Part shown: positions 37,871 to 46,377 of the stretch, piece after piece
Numbering within the stretch: the stretch's first letter is position 1
Layout: every line of letters begins with the position of its first letter
Assembly: GCA_017631435.1 (NCBI GenBank)
Contig: JAGBTG010000056.1
Span: 62,001-126,000 of the forward strand
DNA: 64,000 nucleotides
Source: Bacteroidales bacterium
GTDB lineage: Bacteria; Bacteroidota; Bacteroidia; Bacteroidales; UBA932
Direction of reading: 5' to 3'
The notes under the pieces: generated by a model
What the model was told of the DNA's origin: nothing
Databases searched by the model: none
The model's input: the letters and a program-made list of their open reading frames with translations, nothing else
Program-made: the position numbers and the translations under genes

Positions 37871-38851
37871 CTATAACCCGAAGTAGAAGCTCACATATCC
37901 GGCGTAAGCATTATCTGCACCGGATGCCTTAGGCATGCTCATCCTGAAATTGGGGGCAAGTTTCACATATTTGCCCAACTTGAACTGTGCGCCAAGTACG
38001 GCAACCTGCTCATCTTTGGCAATATTCCAGTCATCTTTGGAACACAAATTGTCATATCTTGCAAAAATCTCTGTTTTTTCCGACAGTTTTACGGTTGAGA
38101 ATACAGAGTATCCGTGCTGGTCTGCACCATCTGCAAATGAAGCGTTCTTCATGGCATTATACTCTGCACCAACAGAGAAACCGTCACCTTTGTATCCTAT
38201 AAATGCTGCAAAATTGGTTGTGTTTTTCTGGGAGTCATCAGCCCCCTCATTTACCGAACCGTAAAGTCTCACGCTTAGCCCATTTACTGGTGTAAGAGTA
38301 ACACCTGCCCCGTAGTTGAGACCGTCTTTTTTCTGCAGTTTCTTGTATCCTTCACCGTTTACAATGATTGCATCAGCAGAAATAAAACCATTGAATTTGT
38401 ATGAAGCAGAAATTCCAAGGTCTGCACTGTGACCGAATTTGTACATATCCTGAAAATCCTTCATGATATACCTGTATCCCCAGAACTTCTCCTGAAAATT
38501 GAACTGTATATTGGAAATCAGACCCCCGTTGAGGGTAAAATTGTCTTTCCTCCAAGTAATCATGGCATTCTTTACATATGCAAGACGGTTATTGTCCGAT
38601 ACATCTGAAGATTTGCCCATATCAAGTACACTTTTTACAGAAAGACCGTTTCCAAGATTGTACGCATACCCAAGGTAACTTCTTTCAAGTTCAAAGCCCC
38701 TTACATCATTTTCAGCGCCAAAACCGGTATTGAAATTTCCAAATACCTGTACAATTGCCTTACCCTTAGGCTCTTCCACTTTTGCATTCTGCGCCTGAGC
38801 GCCCAAACCCATGCAAGCCAAAACGGCTGCCAAAATCAATTTCTTTCTCAT
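37871..38851 (-). CDS. Outer-membrane porin-like beta-barrel protein
   Basis: A 326-residue protein with a signal peptide ending GAQAQ and a C-terminal beta strand ending in an aromatic-x-leucine pattern (YVSFYFGL). Alternating hydrophobic strands with Gly and aromatic residues run throughout (FELERSYLGYAYNLGNGLSV, TEIFARYDNLCSKDDWNIAK), as in phosphate-selective porin O/P-like proteins. The next gene upstream on this strand is a Na/Pi cotransporter, which fits phosphate uptake, but specificity cannot be read from the sequence. A perfect -7 box precedes it by 26 bases. Confidence 0.75.
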   Translation of the reverse strand: MRKKLILAAVLACMGLGAQAQNAKVEEPKGKAIVQVFGNFNTGFGAENDVRGFELERSYLGYAYNLGNGLSVKSVLDMGKSSDVSDNNRLAYVKNAMITWRKDNFTLNGGLISNIQFNFQEKFWGYRYIMKDFQDMYKFGHSADLGISASYKFNGFISADAIIVNGEGYKKLQKKDGLNYGAGVTLTPVNGLSVRLYGSVNEGADDSQKNTTNFAAFIGYKGDGFSVGAEYNAMKNASFADGADQHGYSVFSTVKLSEKTEIFARYDNLCSKDDWNIAKDEQVAVLGAQFKLGKYVKLAPNFRMSMPKASGADNAYAGYVSFYFGL

Positions 38852-38877
38852 CTTTTGTTGTTTTAATTTTTACGCTG

Positions 38878-38885
38878 CAAAATTA
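38878..38885 (-). promoter_or_regulatory. -7 promoter element of the porin gene
   Basis: TAATTTTG followed by C on the minus strand matches TAnnTTTGY, 26 bases before the start codon at 38851. Confidence 0.5.
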
Positions 38886-38939
38886 TCGGGATTAAATTTA
38901 GTAATTATTTCATTAAGGTTAAGTTTTTGTTAAATGAAT

Positions 38940-38972
38940 AGTGACCTTTTTGACGTCGTCAAAAAGGTCACT
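38940..38972. terminator. Perfect 15-bp palindromic hairpin after the Na/Pi gene
   Basis: Arms 38940-38954 and 38958-38972 pair perfectly around a GTC loop; the stem contains five T-A pairs. It starts 25 bases after the stop of the Na/Pi cotransporter. There is no T run after it on the minus strand. It may be a terminator or a protein-binding palindrome. Confidence 0.6.
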
Positions 38973-38997
38973 TCCGCTTTATACACTATGTTGTTTT

Positions 38998-40755
38998 TTA
39001 TTTTTTTACAAATGCCTTTTCAAGGTCTTGGGAGATGTTTATGATGAAATCACCCATTTTCTCCAGTTCGCTTACAAGATCCATGTAGTAGATACTGCTC
39101 TGGTAGTTCTTGCTTCCGTTCTCAATTCCCTCAATTTCAGTGTCTCTAAGATAGTTTCTGAGGGTATTGATCTGGGTTTCGGCCTGGTATGCATTGGAAA
39201 TGCCTGTGAGTGTGCCTTTGTGGGCTGCGTTAAGGTTCTCTATCATCTGCATGTATGCGTTTTCAACGGTTGCGGCCATCTTCTCCAGATTGTTGATAGT
39301 CTGAGGGTCGAATGTCCTCTTGTGCCCGTTCTTTCTAGCAATGATGCGGCTGATTGTTTCGCCTGAATCTCCAAGTGACTCCAATTCTCCAATGATCTTG
39401 TACATTGCTTTAATCTTTACAGATGTCTCTTCACTTATGTCGCCGGCTGATACCGAGTTGAGGAAATTGGCAATTTCCAGTTCTATGCGGTCGGCTATCT
39501 CCTCGTATTTTACCAGTTTGGTACGTATCTGCTCAAATTCGTCGGGATGAGAATCTGCCATTGCCTGTTTTGCGTACTGCAGGCCGTTGTGGGAGATGGT
39601 TGCAAAGTGGATAATTTCCTTGAATGCCTGCTCTGTTGCCAATTCAGGGGTTCCTATAGGGCCAGCATTGATGTACATGAGTCTGTGTGGCTCTTTCTCC
39701 TGATTCTCATTGGATTTGATGATTTTGCATACGAGTTTTTCAATAGCCGGGATAAACCATATGAGGATGCAGGTGTTTATGGTGTTGAACAAAGTGTGGA
39801 GCATTGAAAGTCCAAATAATGCAGCCGTCTGTGAAGGGCTCTGCACCATGGTTCCGTCTGCAGCAGTAATGGCCTCAACCACAAATCCTTGGGATGCCGG
39901 GTTTGGAACAGCAAATATTGTTGAAGTTATGAATCCTGTAAGTTTGAGGAATAGCGGGAATGCAATCAGTGCCCAGATTACTCCAAACAAATTGAATACT
40001 GTGTGTGCGAGTGCTGCCCTTTTTGCCGAAGTGTTTGCAACAGCAGCGGCTATGTTGGCGGTGATTGTTGTTCCTATATTTTCTCCAAGTACCATAGCAC
40101 ATGCCATGTCAAACCTTATCCATCCCATATTGAGCATAATGAGGGTGAGGGCCATGGTTGCACTTGATGACTGGAGCACCAATGTGAGCAGTGTGCCAAA
40201 AATGAGGAAGACAATTACAGATCCAAAACCGTATCCTTGCCATCCCTGGATAAATGACAGTACCTCAGGTGTTTTCTGTAAATCCGGAACTGACTCTTTC
40301 ATAAGGGAAAGTCCAAGGAACAGAAGTGAAAAGCCTACAATAAGCTCAGAAATGTTTCTTCTCTGGTCTTTCTTGGAAATTGAGAATACAAAACCAAGTG
40401 CCATAAGTGGAACTGCAAGGATTGAGATGTCTGCCTTGAATCCAAGCCATGATACAAGCCATGCGGTTACTGTTGTGCCTATATTGGCACCCATGATAAC
40501 GCTGATTGCCTGTATTAATGTAAGAAGGCCGGCATTTACAAAACTTACAACCATTACGGTTGTTGCACTTGATGACTGGATTACAGTTGTGATGCCCAAT
40601 CCTGTTAGGACCCCTTTAAATGGGCTTGAAGTCATTGATGAGAGGAAATTTCTCAGCCTGTCACCAGCTGCCTTCTGAAGTCCGGCACTCATCATGTTCA
40701 TTCCAAACAGGAACATTCCAAGAGCACCCAGCAGTGTTAGAATTTGTAATATCAT
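38998..40755 (-). CDS. Na/Pi cotransporter with PhoU-like domain
   Basis: A 585-residue NptA-type protein. Two inverted membrane repeats carry the hallmark QSSSATTVMVVSF (about residue 61) and QSSSATMALTL (about 195), each followed by GxNIGTT. From about residue 370 a cytoplasmic helical PhoU-like domain follows (IGELESLGDSGETISRI). It takes up phosphate or exports it with sodium. It starts 7 bases after a small membrane-protein gene and is followed downstream by a porin, suggesting a phosphate-handling cluster. Confidence 0.9.
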   Translation of the reverse strand: MILQILTLLGALGMFLFGMNMMSAGLQKAAGDRLRNFLSSMTSSPFKGVLTGLGITTVIQSSSATTVMVVSFVNAGLLTLIQAISVIMGANIGTTVTAWLVSWLGFKADISILAVPLMALGFVFSISKKDQRRNISELIVGFSLLFLGLSLMKESVPDLQKTPEVLSFIQGWQGYGFGSVIVFLIFGTLLTLVLQSSSATMALTLIMLNMGWIRFDMACAMVLGENIGTTITANIAAAVANTSAKRAALAHTVFNLFGVIWALIAFPLFLKLTGFITSTIFAVPNPASQGFVVEAITAADGTMVQSPSQTAALFGLSMLHTLFNTINTCILIWFIPAIEKLVCKIIKSNENQEKEPHRLMYINAGPIGTPELATEQAFKEIIHFATISHNGLQYAKQAMADSHPDEFEQIRTKLVKYEEIADRIELEIANFLNSVSAGDISEETSVKIKAMYKIIGELESLGDSGETISRIIARKNGHKRTFDPQTINNLEKMAATVENAYMQMIENLNAAHKGTLTGISNAYQAETQINTLRNYLRDTEIEGIENGSKNYQSSIYYMDLVSELEKMGDFIINISQDLEKAFVKK

Positions 40756-40761
40756 AAGCTG

Positions 40762-41208
40762 TTATTTAATTATTTTCTCAATTTGTGCTATGTTGAACCC
40801 TTTAATCTCTGTTACGGGCTCATAAGAGTATGGAATATACTCAAAGAGCTGGATATAACTTTTACCCCATTTGGGACTGTAATAGATATCAAGTTTCACA
40901 GTTTTGCCTTCACCCTCTTTAGATACGTCTATTTGAGGTTTGCCTGATTCAACGGCCTTCTTTATTGCTTCAAGTTCTTCATGTTTGAAATAGAGTTCTT
41001 TCCTGTAGTAGGTTTCTTCTGTGCCTTCCAGTTTATACATACTTTTGAAAAGGGCCAGGAACAGTACACCTGTAAGAAGAAAGAAAAATCCTGCAATGTT
41101 CAAGCCTGTGCCGTATGGTAGAAACATTAATGCAGCTCCTGCAATAATAAGTGATAATGATACAATAATATCGTTGGCAGAGCGTACTCTGCTGAAATTC
41201 AAATTCAT
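40762..41208 (-). CDS. Small two-helix membrane protein
   Basis: The ATG at 41208 gives 148 residues (MNLNFSRVRSA). Two closely spaced transmembrane helices lie at about 17-60. A hydrophilic C-terminal domain follows (EETYYRKELYFKHEELEAIKKAVESGKPQIDVS..., ending NIAQIEKIIK). I do not recognise a family. It ends 6 bases before the Na/Pi cotransporter gene, so it is probably part of that operon and may be an accessory subunit; that is inference. Confidence 0.65.
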   Translation of the reverse strand: MNLNFSRVRSANDIIVSLSLIIAGAALMFLPYGTGLNIAGFFFLLTGVLFLALFKSMYKLEGTEETYYRKELYFKHEELEAIKKAVESGKPQIDVSKEGEGKTVKLDIYYSPKWGKSYIQLFEYIPYSYEPVTEIKGFNIAQIEKIIK

Positions 41209-41297
41209 AATTGATATAGTTTTTAGTTGGTAAATACATAAGAAAAGGATGCGCCATGCGTATGGCACACAAGAGGGTTGGGTTGCATTATACCAAT

Positions 41298-41681
41298 CTA
41301 AATGATAAGTCTGCAAAACCTGATGAACTGGTTTGCCGGTTCTGCAGGAGATGCTATGGTTACGGAATTATTGTATGAAAGATTTGGTGAAAGATATGAA
41401 GTGTTGTGCTTGCCTGATTTCAATGTTGCCAACTGGCATTTCCCAAAAGAGGCGCTCCTCTTGTTCTTTTTAATGAGCCTCGACGGACATTGTGCAGAAG
41501 AGATCTGGTGTAATGCAATGCATATATCTTTTTGGGGCTCAAACCGGGTATGCTGGTATTGGCTGCATTCTTTTGTGTGCGCAGGGTGATCCTCCTGCAT
41601 GAATAAATCTTCCTGCATGGATATGCCGGAAATCGCAGACAGCACAATTGCCAGGAAAATATATTTGAACACGCTCTTCAT
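41298..41681 (-). CDS. Small exported or membrane-anchored hypothetical protein
   Basis: A 127-residue protein whose start at 41681 (MKSVFKYIFLAIVLS) follows a perfect -7 box by 18 bases. It has one N-terminal hydrophobic segment, then a polar Ser/His/Cys-containing body without recognisable domain, ending FCRLII. The end resembles that of another small protein at 43211-43576 (LLGRLII), which has a similar length and N-terminus; the two flank the NhaD gene. It is followed after 89 bases by the small membrane protein of the Na/Pi cluster. Function unknown. Confidence 0.5.
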   Translation of the reverse strand: MKSVFKYIFLAIVLSAISGISMQEDLFMQEDHPAHTKECSQYQHTRFEPQKDICIALHQISSAQCPSRLIKKNKRSASFGKCQLATLKSGKHNTSYLSPNLSYNNSVTIASPAEPANQFIRFCRLII

Positions 41682-41699
41682 TCTTGTTGCAAATATAAA

Positions 41700-41707
41700 C
41701 ATGATTG
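41700..41707 (-). promoter_or_regulatory. -7 promoter element of the small exported protein gene
   Basis: TATATTTG followed by C on the minus strand is a perfect TAnnTTTGY match, 18 bases before the ATG at 41681. It excludes the longer reading from 41720. Confidence 0.5.
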
Positions 41708-41786
41708 CGGAGAGAACCACCCATCACCCCGCAATCTTTATGAATCTTAATATTATTGTAACAATTTGCAGATTATTCTGCGCAGA

Positions 41787-43118
41787 TTAGAAGAGGAGGG
41801 ACTGCAGGAACAGTACACCTACACCTGCTGCATACCCCAAGAATGCTATAAGTGTAACATTCTTGAAATACCATGCAAAATCAATTTTCTCCAGTCCCAT
41901 TGCTATCACACCCGCTGCAGATCCAATGATAAGCAAGCTTCCACCAACACCTGCACAATAGGTAAGCAATAGCCAGAACATTCCATTTTGGCTGAATGCC
42001 TGGAGATATGCAGGGTCTGCGCTTGCTGCAATAACTTCTGGAGTAGCTATAGGGTACATGCCCATACACGCTGCTACCAATGGAACGTTATCTACTATAG
42101 AAGAAAGTACACCTACGGATGCTGCTATTGTAAATATCTCATGCACCTGAGTGTCAAGGAAATCTGCAACGGAACCGAGGATTCCTGCACTCTGGAGACC
42201 TGCAACCGACATAAGGATACCCAGGAAGAACAGTATTGTTGGCATATCAATATGTTTGAGCACCTTAGATACCCTGTTCTTGATGGATTCCTCAAGGTCC
42301 CTTTTCCTGCCGTACAAAATCTCTGTAAGAATCCAAAGTCCGCCAAGGACAAACATGATTCCAAGGTACGGAGGCAGACCAGTTACACTCTTGAATACCG
42401 GTACAAACAGCAGACCCAATACGCCTACCGCAAAGATACCCCTGCTGAACCTGTGACCGATACCTTGTGGAAGTCTCAGTTCCATAGGCTGGCTTGAGAA
42501 AATGTCACCGGTGTTTTTCCTGAACTTGACAGATGTTATCAAAAGGGGAACAAGCAGTGAGACCAGACAAGGGAGGATAAGATAGTATACCAGTGGACCG
42601 GTAGTTACATTACCTCTCATCCACAGCATAATTGTGGTGATATCTCCAATTGGAGACCATGCACCACCGCTGTTGGCCGCAATGACTATAATACTTGAGA
42701 ATATCCATCTGTCGGCAGGTTTGGCAATGATTTTTCGGAGCATCATAATCATTACAATGGTGGTTGTCATATTGTCGAGAACTGCAGACATAAAGAATGT
42801 AATGCCGGCCATAAGCCATAACAGCCTGAATTTCTTGCGTGTGGTAATGTATTTTGTGATAATGTAAAAACCGCCATGCGTATCAATAAGATCTACAATA
42901 GTCATGGCTCCAATAAGGAACACCAATGTTTCACAGGTGCTTCCCAGATGTTCCAGCAATTCAGGGCCAATATTGGCCTGCGGGTCCATAATAGCATATA
43001 CAGACCATATAAGTCCAAACATAAAGAGCGCTGTAGCGGCCTTGTCAATCTTGATTTTATGTTCCAGGGCAATGCATGCATATCCCAGAATAAATATTGT
43101 TATAAGCAAAGGTATCAT
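41787..43118 (-). CDS. nhaD: Sodium/proton antiporter NhaD type
   Basis: A 443-residue polytopic membrane protein of the ion transporter superfamily. It exchanges sodium (or lithium) for protons. Family features include LDNMTTTIVMIMMLRKI (about residue 113), NSGGAWSPIGDITTIMLW (about 148), VDNVPLVAACMGMYP (about 352) and a C-terminal GVGGSLLIIGSAAGV. It lies between two small hypothetical proteins and close to the Na/Pi cotransporter, suggesting a sodium-homeostasis neighbourhood. Upstream it has the head-to-head TCCCGACAG hairpin. Confidence 0.92.
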   Translation of the reverse strand: MIPLLITIFILGYACIALEHKIKIDKAATALFMFGLIWSVYAIMDPQANIGPELLEHLGSTCETLVFLIGAMTIVDLIDTHGGFYIITKYITTRKKFRLLWLMAGITFFMSAVLDNMTTTIVMIMMLRKIIAKPADRWIFSSIIVIAANSGGAWSPIGDITTIMLWMRGNVTTGPLVYYLILPCLVSLLVPLLITSVKFRKNTGDIFSSQPMELRLPQGIGHRFSRGIFAVGVLGLLFVPVFKSVTGLPPYLGIMFVLGGLWILTEILYGRKRDLEESIKNRVSKVLKHIDMPTILFFLGILMSVAGLQSAGILGSVADFLDTQVHEIFTIAASVGVLSSIVDNVPLVAACMGMYPIATPEVIAASADPAYLQAFSQNGMFWLLLTYCAGVGGSLLIIGSAAGVIAMGLEKIDFAWYFKNVTLIAFLGYAAGVGVLFLQSLLF

Positions 43119-43151
43119 GTGAAAATCTCAATAATGAATTATACAATGTTT

Positions 43152-43173
43152 CTCCCGACAGGAAACTGTCGGG
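43152..43173. repeat. Head-to-head pair of the TCCCGACAG word forming a hairpin
   Basis: TCCCGACAG at 43152-43160 and its reverse complement at 43165-43173 are separated by GAAA, giving a 9-bp perfect stem with a 4-base loop between the small exported-protein gene and nhaD. T residues follow on the plus strand, but no plus-strand gene ends there. Paired recognition words that double as hairpins are typical of uptake sequences in Neisseria and Haemophilus. Confidence 0.8.
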
Positions 43174-43210
43174 AAGAATATATTTTTTATAGGATGTAAA
43201 TTTTATCTTA

Positions 43211-43576
43211 CTATATGATTAGTCTGCCCAGCAGAAAAATATGCCTGTGGAAAGCAGTTATGGCAGGGAGTGAATTGTGCAGCAGGCTGATTCTGCTCAG
43301 ATTCCGGCCACATTTGTTTGTTGTTTCTCCTTGCTTGATGCCGTATCTGGCAAATGGGTGTCCTACAGATTTGCCTTCTGGTGTATGATGTGTTGAATAA
43401 TTGCTTTCCGTAGCCAGGGCATCTGACGGCAATTCACAGCTGTTGCTGCACTCCTGCAAATAGTATACATATTCCGGACAATGGTCTTTTTCAATAACTG
43501 CACCACCCTTTCCCGACGGGTATGATGCCGTGAAAAAGGAGACCAATGCTGTTATTATGGAGATATATACTTTCAT
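43211..43576 (-). CDS. Small exported hypothetical protein
   Basis: The 121-residue reading from the ATG at 43576 (MKVYISIITALVSFFTASYP) has an N-terminal signal-like segment followed by a Cys/His-rich polar part (DHCPEYVYYLQECSNSCELP) and a hydrophobic end LLGRLII. It resembles the other small protein at 41298-41681 in size, layout and last residues, though overall similarity is weak. A perfect -7 box ends only 7 bases upstream of the start codon, so the transcript may be nearly leaderless or the true start may be further in. It also lies 24 bases after the patatin gene. Confidence 0.45.
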   Translation of the reverse strand: MKVYISIITALVSFFTASYPSGKGGAVIEKDHCPEYVYYLQECSNSCELPSDALATESNYSTHHTPEGKSVGHPFARYGIKQGETTNKCGRNLSRISLLHNSLPAITAFHRHIFLLGRLII

Positions 43577-43583
43577 GGGGGCG

Positions 43584-43591
43584 CAAAGATA
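43584..43591 (-). promoter_or_regulatory. -7 promoter element abutting the small exported protein start
   Basis: TATCTTTG followed by C on the minus strand matches TAnnTTTGY. It ends 7 bases before the ATG at 43576, unlike the 18-50 bases seen at most other genes here. Confidence 0.4.
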
Positions 43592-43600
43592 ACACAAATT

Positions 43601-45973
43601 TTAAAAATAGTGTCCCAGACTGAAATACAGATTCACTTTGTTGGAAATGTTTGATGAACAAACATTCACGCTTAAAGGACCAATTTTGGTATCTATTGAA
43701 TATCTTGCACCGGCACCCCACCAGTTGGAAGAGTTATAGCCATAGAGTTCCCCCCATTCCAGATAGTCCTTTTCTTTCAGAAAATTCTTCATATTTATGC
43801 TGGAACGTGCGTAATTGGCCATTGCTGTAATGTAGTGGTTTTTAAGAAGCCTTATTCTCAGGTCTGCTCTGATAATGGCAATATTGTTGAAAGCCAAAGA
43901 TATCTTGTTCACGCCAATAAACGGGAGATGCTGGTCTATATACCTTCCCATCTCCATACCCCCTACCAGATTGTTCATACACAGGTATGCAGGTACCGGT
44001 CCCCCGAAAATGGGATTCCAACTCTCAGTAGTGCCGTTTTTTGCCCCCTTGCCAAAAAGGATGCTTCCGTACAGTTGGGGGATCAGTACTACTTTATCCT
44101 GAATTACAGGTATATAACTTTCAAATCCAAGCACAACGGATCCATATTGGAGAGTTTGTGTGCCTTTTGATGAAAAGATAGCATCTTTCCAGGAAAAATC
44201 AACTCTTCCCTTTGCGCCTGTTGAAGGAAATTTGTTGCGGTTGAGATTATCTAAACAGAAATATGCAAACGAACCGAGAGTATTTATGTGCCGGTTGTCT
44301 TTATCAACAGCCTCGTGGCCGGAATACATTACTTTGCGTGGATTGAAGAATTCTCCCTCCAATCCTACACCCATACTTACACTCCTGGAGTAATTCTCGG
44401 AGAGATAAAGTCTGAGTTTGTGCTGAAGGAATTTCATATTCATCACAAGTTCATCCATATCATATACATCAAGCTCAGAATTTCTGAATTTATATTCAAT
44501 GTTTATTCTTGGATAAAACATGTGTCCGAATGATAAATTTGCCTTGAGCCATTGGTTGCCGCCCAATTTGGTATCAACAGACGCCTTGAGTCCACTCAGC
44601 CGGTTACTGTTGTATCCTAAATGGAGCAGCAGGGATAGCATATCCTGGGAATCAAAACGGAAACCCAGACCAAAATCGTGCGGCTGTTTCTCAACACAGT
44701 TGAATCTCAGGATATACGAGCCGGTTGAATCTGGATTGTTGTGGAGTGTATATGTGATATTGTTGTAAGTTCCTAATCCATAGTATAATGAAACGGCTTC
44801 GTCCAGCTCGGTCTTGCTTATGCAGTTACCTTGTCCTACCTTAAATTTCCGGCGCATCCACTTTTCTATATCCTTGTTTATACCCTTAAACTCTATTGTG
44901 GATACCGGTACACGCTCATTTATAATATTTACAGCTTTCTTTTTGCCTGCAGTATCTTTCCCCGTAATTTCTTCTTGCGGAAACAATTTGGCCTTAAGGG
45001 CATTAAAGTTCCCCTCCTGAAGTTTGGCCGCTTCATATCCGCTTTCTGTAACCCTTGCAACACTTTCTGCATCAAAACTCAACATGCCAACCCCTCTAAG
45101 ATCCGGACTTATGAAAATGTCGCACATCTGATGATACTTGTCATAATTCTTGTCTGTAATGATCTCCTTCAATTGCTGCACCTGGGACAATATGGACGAA
45201 AGATTGTCCATATCTTCCTCCAGCCCCGGGGACATGCTTACCCCTATTATGTAATCTGCGCCCATGGCCCGGCACTGTTCAGCGGGAAAATTGTTCACCA
45301 ACCCTCCATCAACATACATTGTTTCACTCATTTTTATAGGGTCAAACAGAATGGGAATTGCCATGGAAGCTCTCAGTGAATTGGAAAAGATACCCCTGTC
45401 AAGCACATCTGCCTCCCCATTTTTCATATTGGTAGCAATACATATGAATGGGGTTGGCAAATCTGCAAAAGAGATGGAGTCTGAATATCCTACTGAAAGG
45501 GAATTGAACAGGTTGAGAAGTTTGTCTCCAGAAACAATCCCTTTAGGGAGGGAATTCTTGAAAGACCTTGCCTGCAGTTCCAGACTGTCTGTATCAACCG
45601 AGAACGGGATATTGATCAGTTGTGTGCCCTTTTCATATTTTTCATCAAAGGAAATTTTCTTTCTGTCTACATCATTACTTATGAGGTTGTCCCAGTCAAC
45701 GGAGTTGATTATCTCCAGAATCTCATTGGAAGAGTACCCCAGTGCATACAAGCCACCCACAATTGACCCCATACTTGTACCTGCAATATAATCTATAGGA
45801 ATTCCGGCCTCCTCAATATACTTGAGGACTCCTATATGGGCAGCACCTTTTGCTCCGCCTCCCGACAGAACCAGTCCAACCTTGGGTCGGGACTGTACCT
45901 TTATTGTATCTTGTGAATATGCTGTATGTGAAATCAGTACCAGTAATACAATAAGGTTTGCTATGAATCTCAT
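43601..45973 (-). CDS. Patatin-like phospholipase with BamA-type C-terminal barrel
   Basis: A 790-residue exported protein with a signal peptide ending TAYSQ. The patatin domain has the oxyanion loop LSGGGAKG (residues 37-43), the nucleophile in GTSMG (65-69) and the catalytic Asp in VDGG (about 218). A POTRA-like segment and a C-terminal outer-membrane beta-barrel follow, ending VNLYFSLGHYF. This PlpD-like layout marks type Vd-related phospholipases, but the passenger may stay attached. It probably acts on lipids at the outer membrane. Confidence 0.9.
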   Translation of the reverse strand: MRFIANLIVLLVLISHTAYSQDTIKVQSRPKVGLVLSGGGAKGAAHIGVLKYIEEAGIPIDYIAGTSMGSIVGGLYALGYSSNEILEIINSVDWDNLISNDVDRKKISFDEKYEKGTQLINIPFSVDTDSLELQARSFKNSLPKGIVSGDKLLNLFNSLSVGYSDSISFADLPTPFICIATNMKNGEADVLDRGIFSNSLRASMAIPILFDPIKMSETMYVDGGLVNNFPAEQCRAMGADYIIGVSMSPGLEEDMDNLSSILSQVQQLKEIITDKNYDKYHQMCDIFISPDLRGVGMLSFDAESVARVTESGYEAAKLQEGNFNALKAKLFPQEEITGKDTAGKKKAVNIINERVPVSTIEFKGINKDIEKWMRRKFKVGQGNCISKTELDEAVSLYYGLGTYNNITYTLHNNPDSTGSYILRFNCVEKQPHDFGLGFRFDSQDMLSLLLHLGYNSNRLSGLKASVDTKLGGNQWLKANLSFGHMFYPRINIEYKFRNSELDVYDMDELVMNMKFLQHKLRLYLSENYSRSVSMGVGLEGEFFNPRKVMYSGHEAVDKDNRHINTLGSFAYFCLDNLNRNKFPSTGAKGRVDFSWKDAIFSSKGTQTLQYGSVVLGFESYIPVIQDKVVLIPQLYGSILFGKGAKNGTTESWNPIFGGPVPAYLCMNNLVGGMEMGRYIDQHLPFIGVNKISLAFNNIAIIRADLRIRLLKNHYITAMANYARSSINMKNFLKEKDYLEWGELYGYNSSNWWGAGARYSIDTKIGPLSVNVCSSNISNKVNLYFSLGHYF

Positions 45974-46036
45974 TTTAATGTGTGAATTAATCTAATTACC
46001 CGTAAAAATAATCAATTATATACAACCTTACAAAAC

Positions 46037-46310
46037 AGTAATGCCGTAATTCAGAGCAGATGAGATTTATTTTGTAGGAGTATCTTGCGACAAGAACAAA
46101 GGAGCATGGGAGAAAGCTGTAAGGGCAGAGGAAGTTAAGGGTATTCAACTGTACCTGGAGCCTGAAAACACTTTTATGGATGATTATGAAATTACAGGTA
46201 TTCCACGTTTCATCCTCCTTGACAAAGAGGGTAAGATAATCTCAGCAAAAGCAACAGCCCCTTCTGATCCAAAGACCGAAGAGACCATTGCTGCTCTTCT
46301 TGCCAAATAG
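46037..46310 (+). pseudogene. Remnant of a thioredoxin-fold (TlpA/AhpC-like) protein
   Basis: From 46040 to the TAG at 46308-46310 a plus-strand frame reads EIYFVGVSCDKNKGAWEKAV, then YEITGIPRFILLDKEGKIIS and ends IAALLAK. This is the C-terminal half of a thioredoxin-like lipoprotein or TlpA family member, including the cis-Pro loop (GIPRF). A stop (TAA at 46037) lies just upstream in frame and there is no start codon, so the N-terminal half with the CXXC site is gone. It occupies the 382-base gap between the patatin gene and thiD. Confidence 0.75.
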
Positions 46311-46337
46311 GGGAGCAACCAGTTGATTTATATCTTT

Positions 46338-46377
46338 ATCCACCATTACTTGCATTTACCTGCTTGTAGTGGTGGAT
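46338..46377. terminator. Hairpin overlapping the end of thiD
   Basis: ATCCACCA pairs with TGGTGGAT in an imperfect 17-bp stem with a 6-base loop. It overlaps the last codons of thiD and lies after the thioredoxin remnant, so it may terminate transcripts from both sides. Confidence 0.5.

Noticed and set aside
38079-38087. TTCCGACAG in the porin gene as a copy of the dispersed word
   Set aside because: One mismatch; not counted among the 25 exact copies.
41302-41589. Plus-strand frame of 95 codons opposite the small exported protein
   Set aside because: The minus-strand frame has a perfect promoter box and signal-like start, while the plus-strand one has neither.
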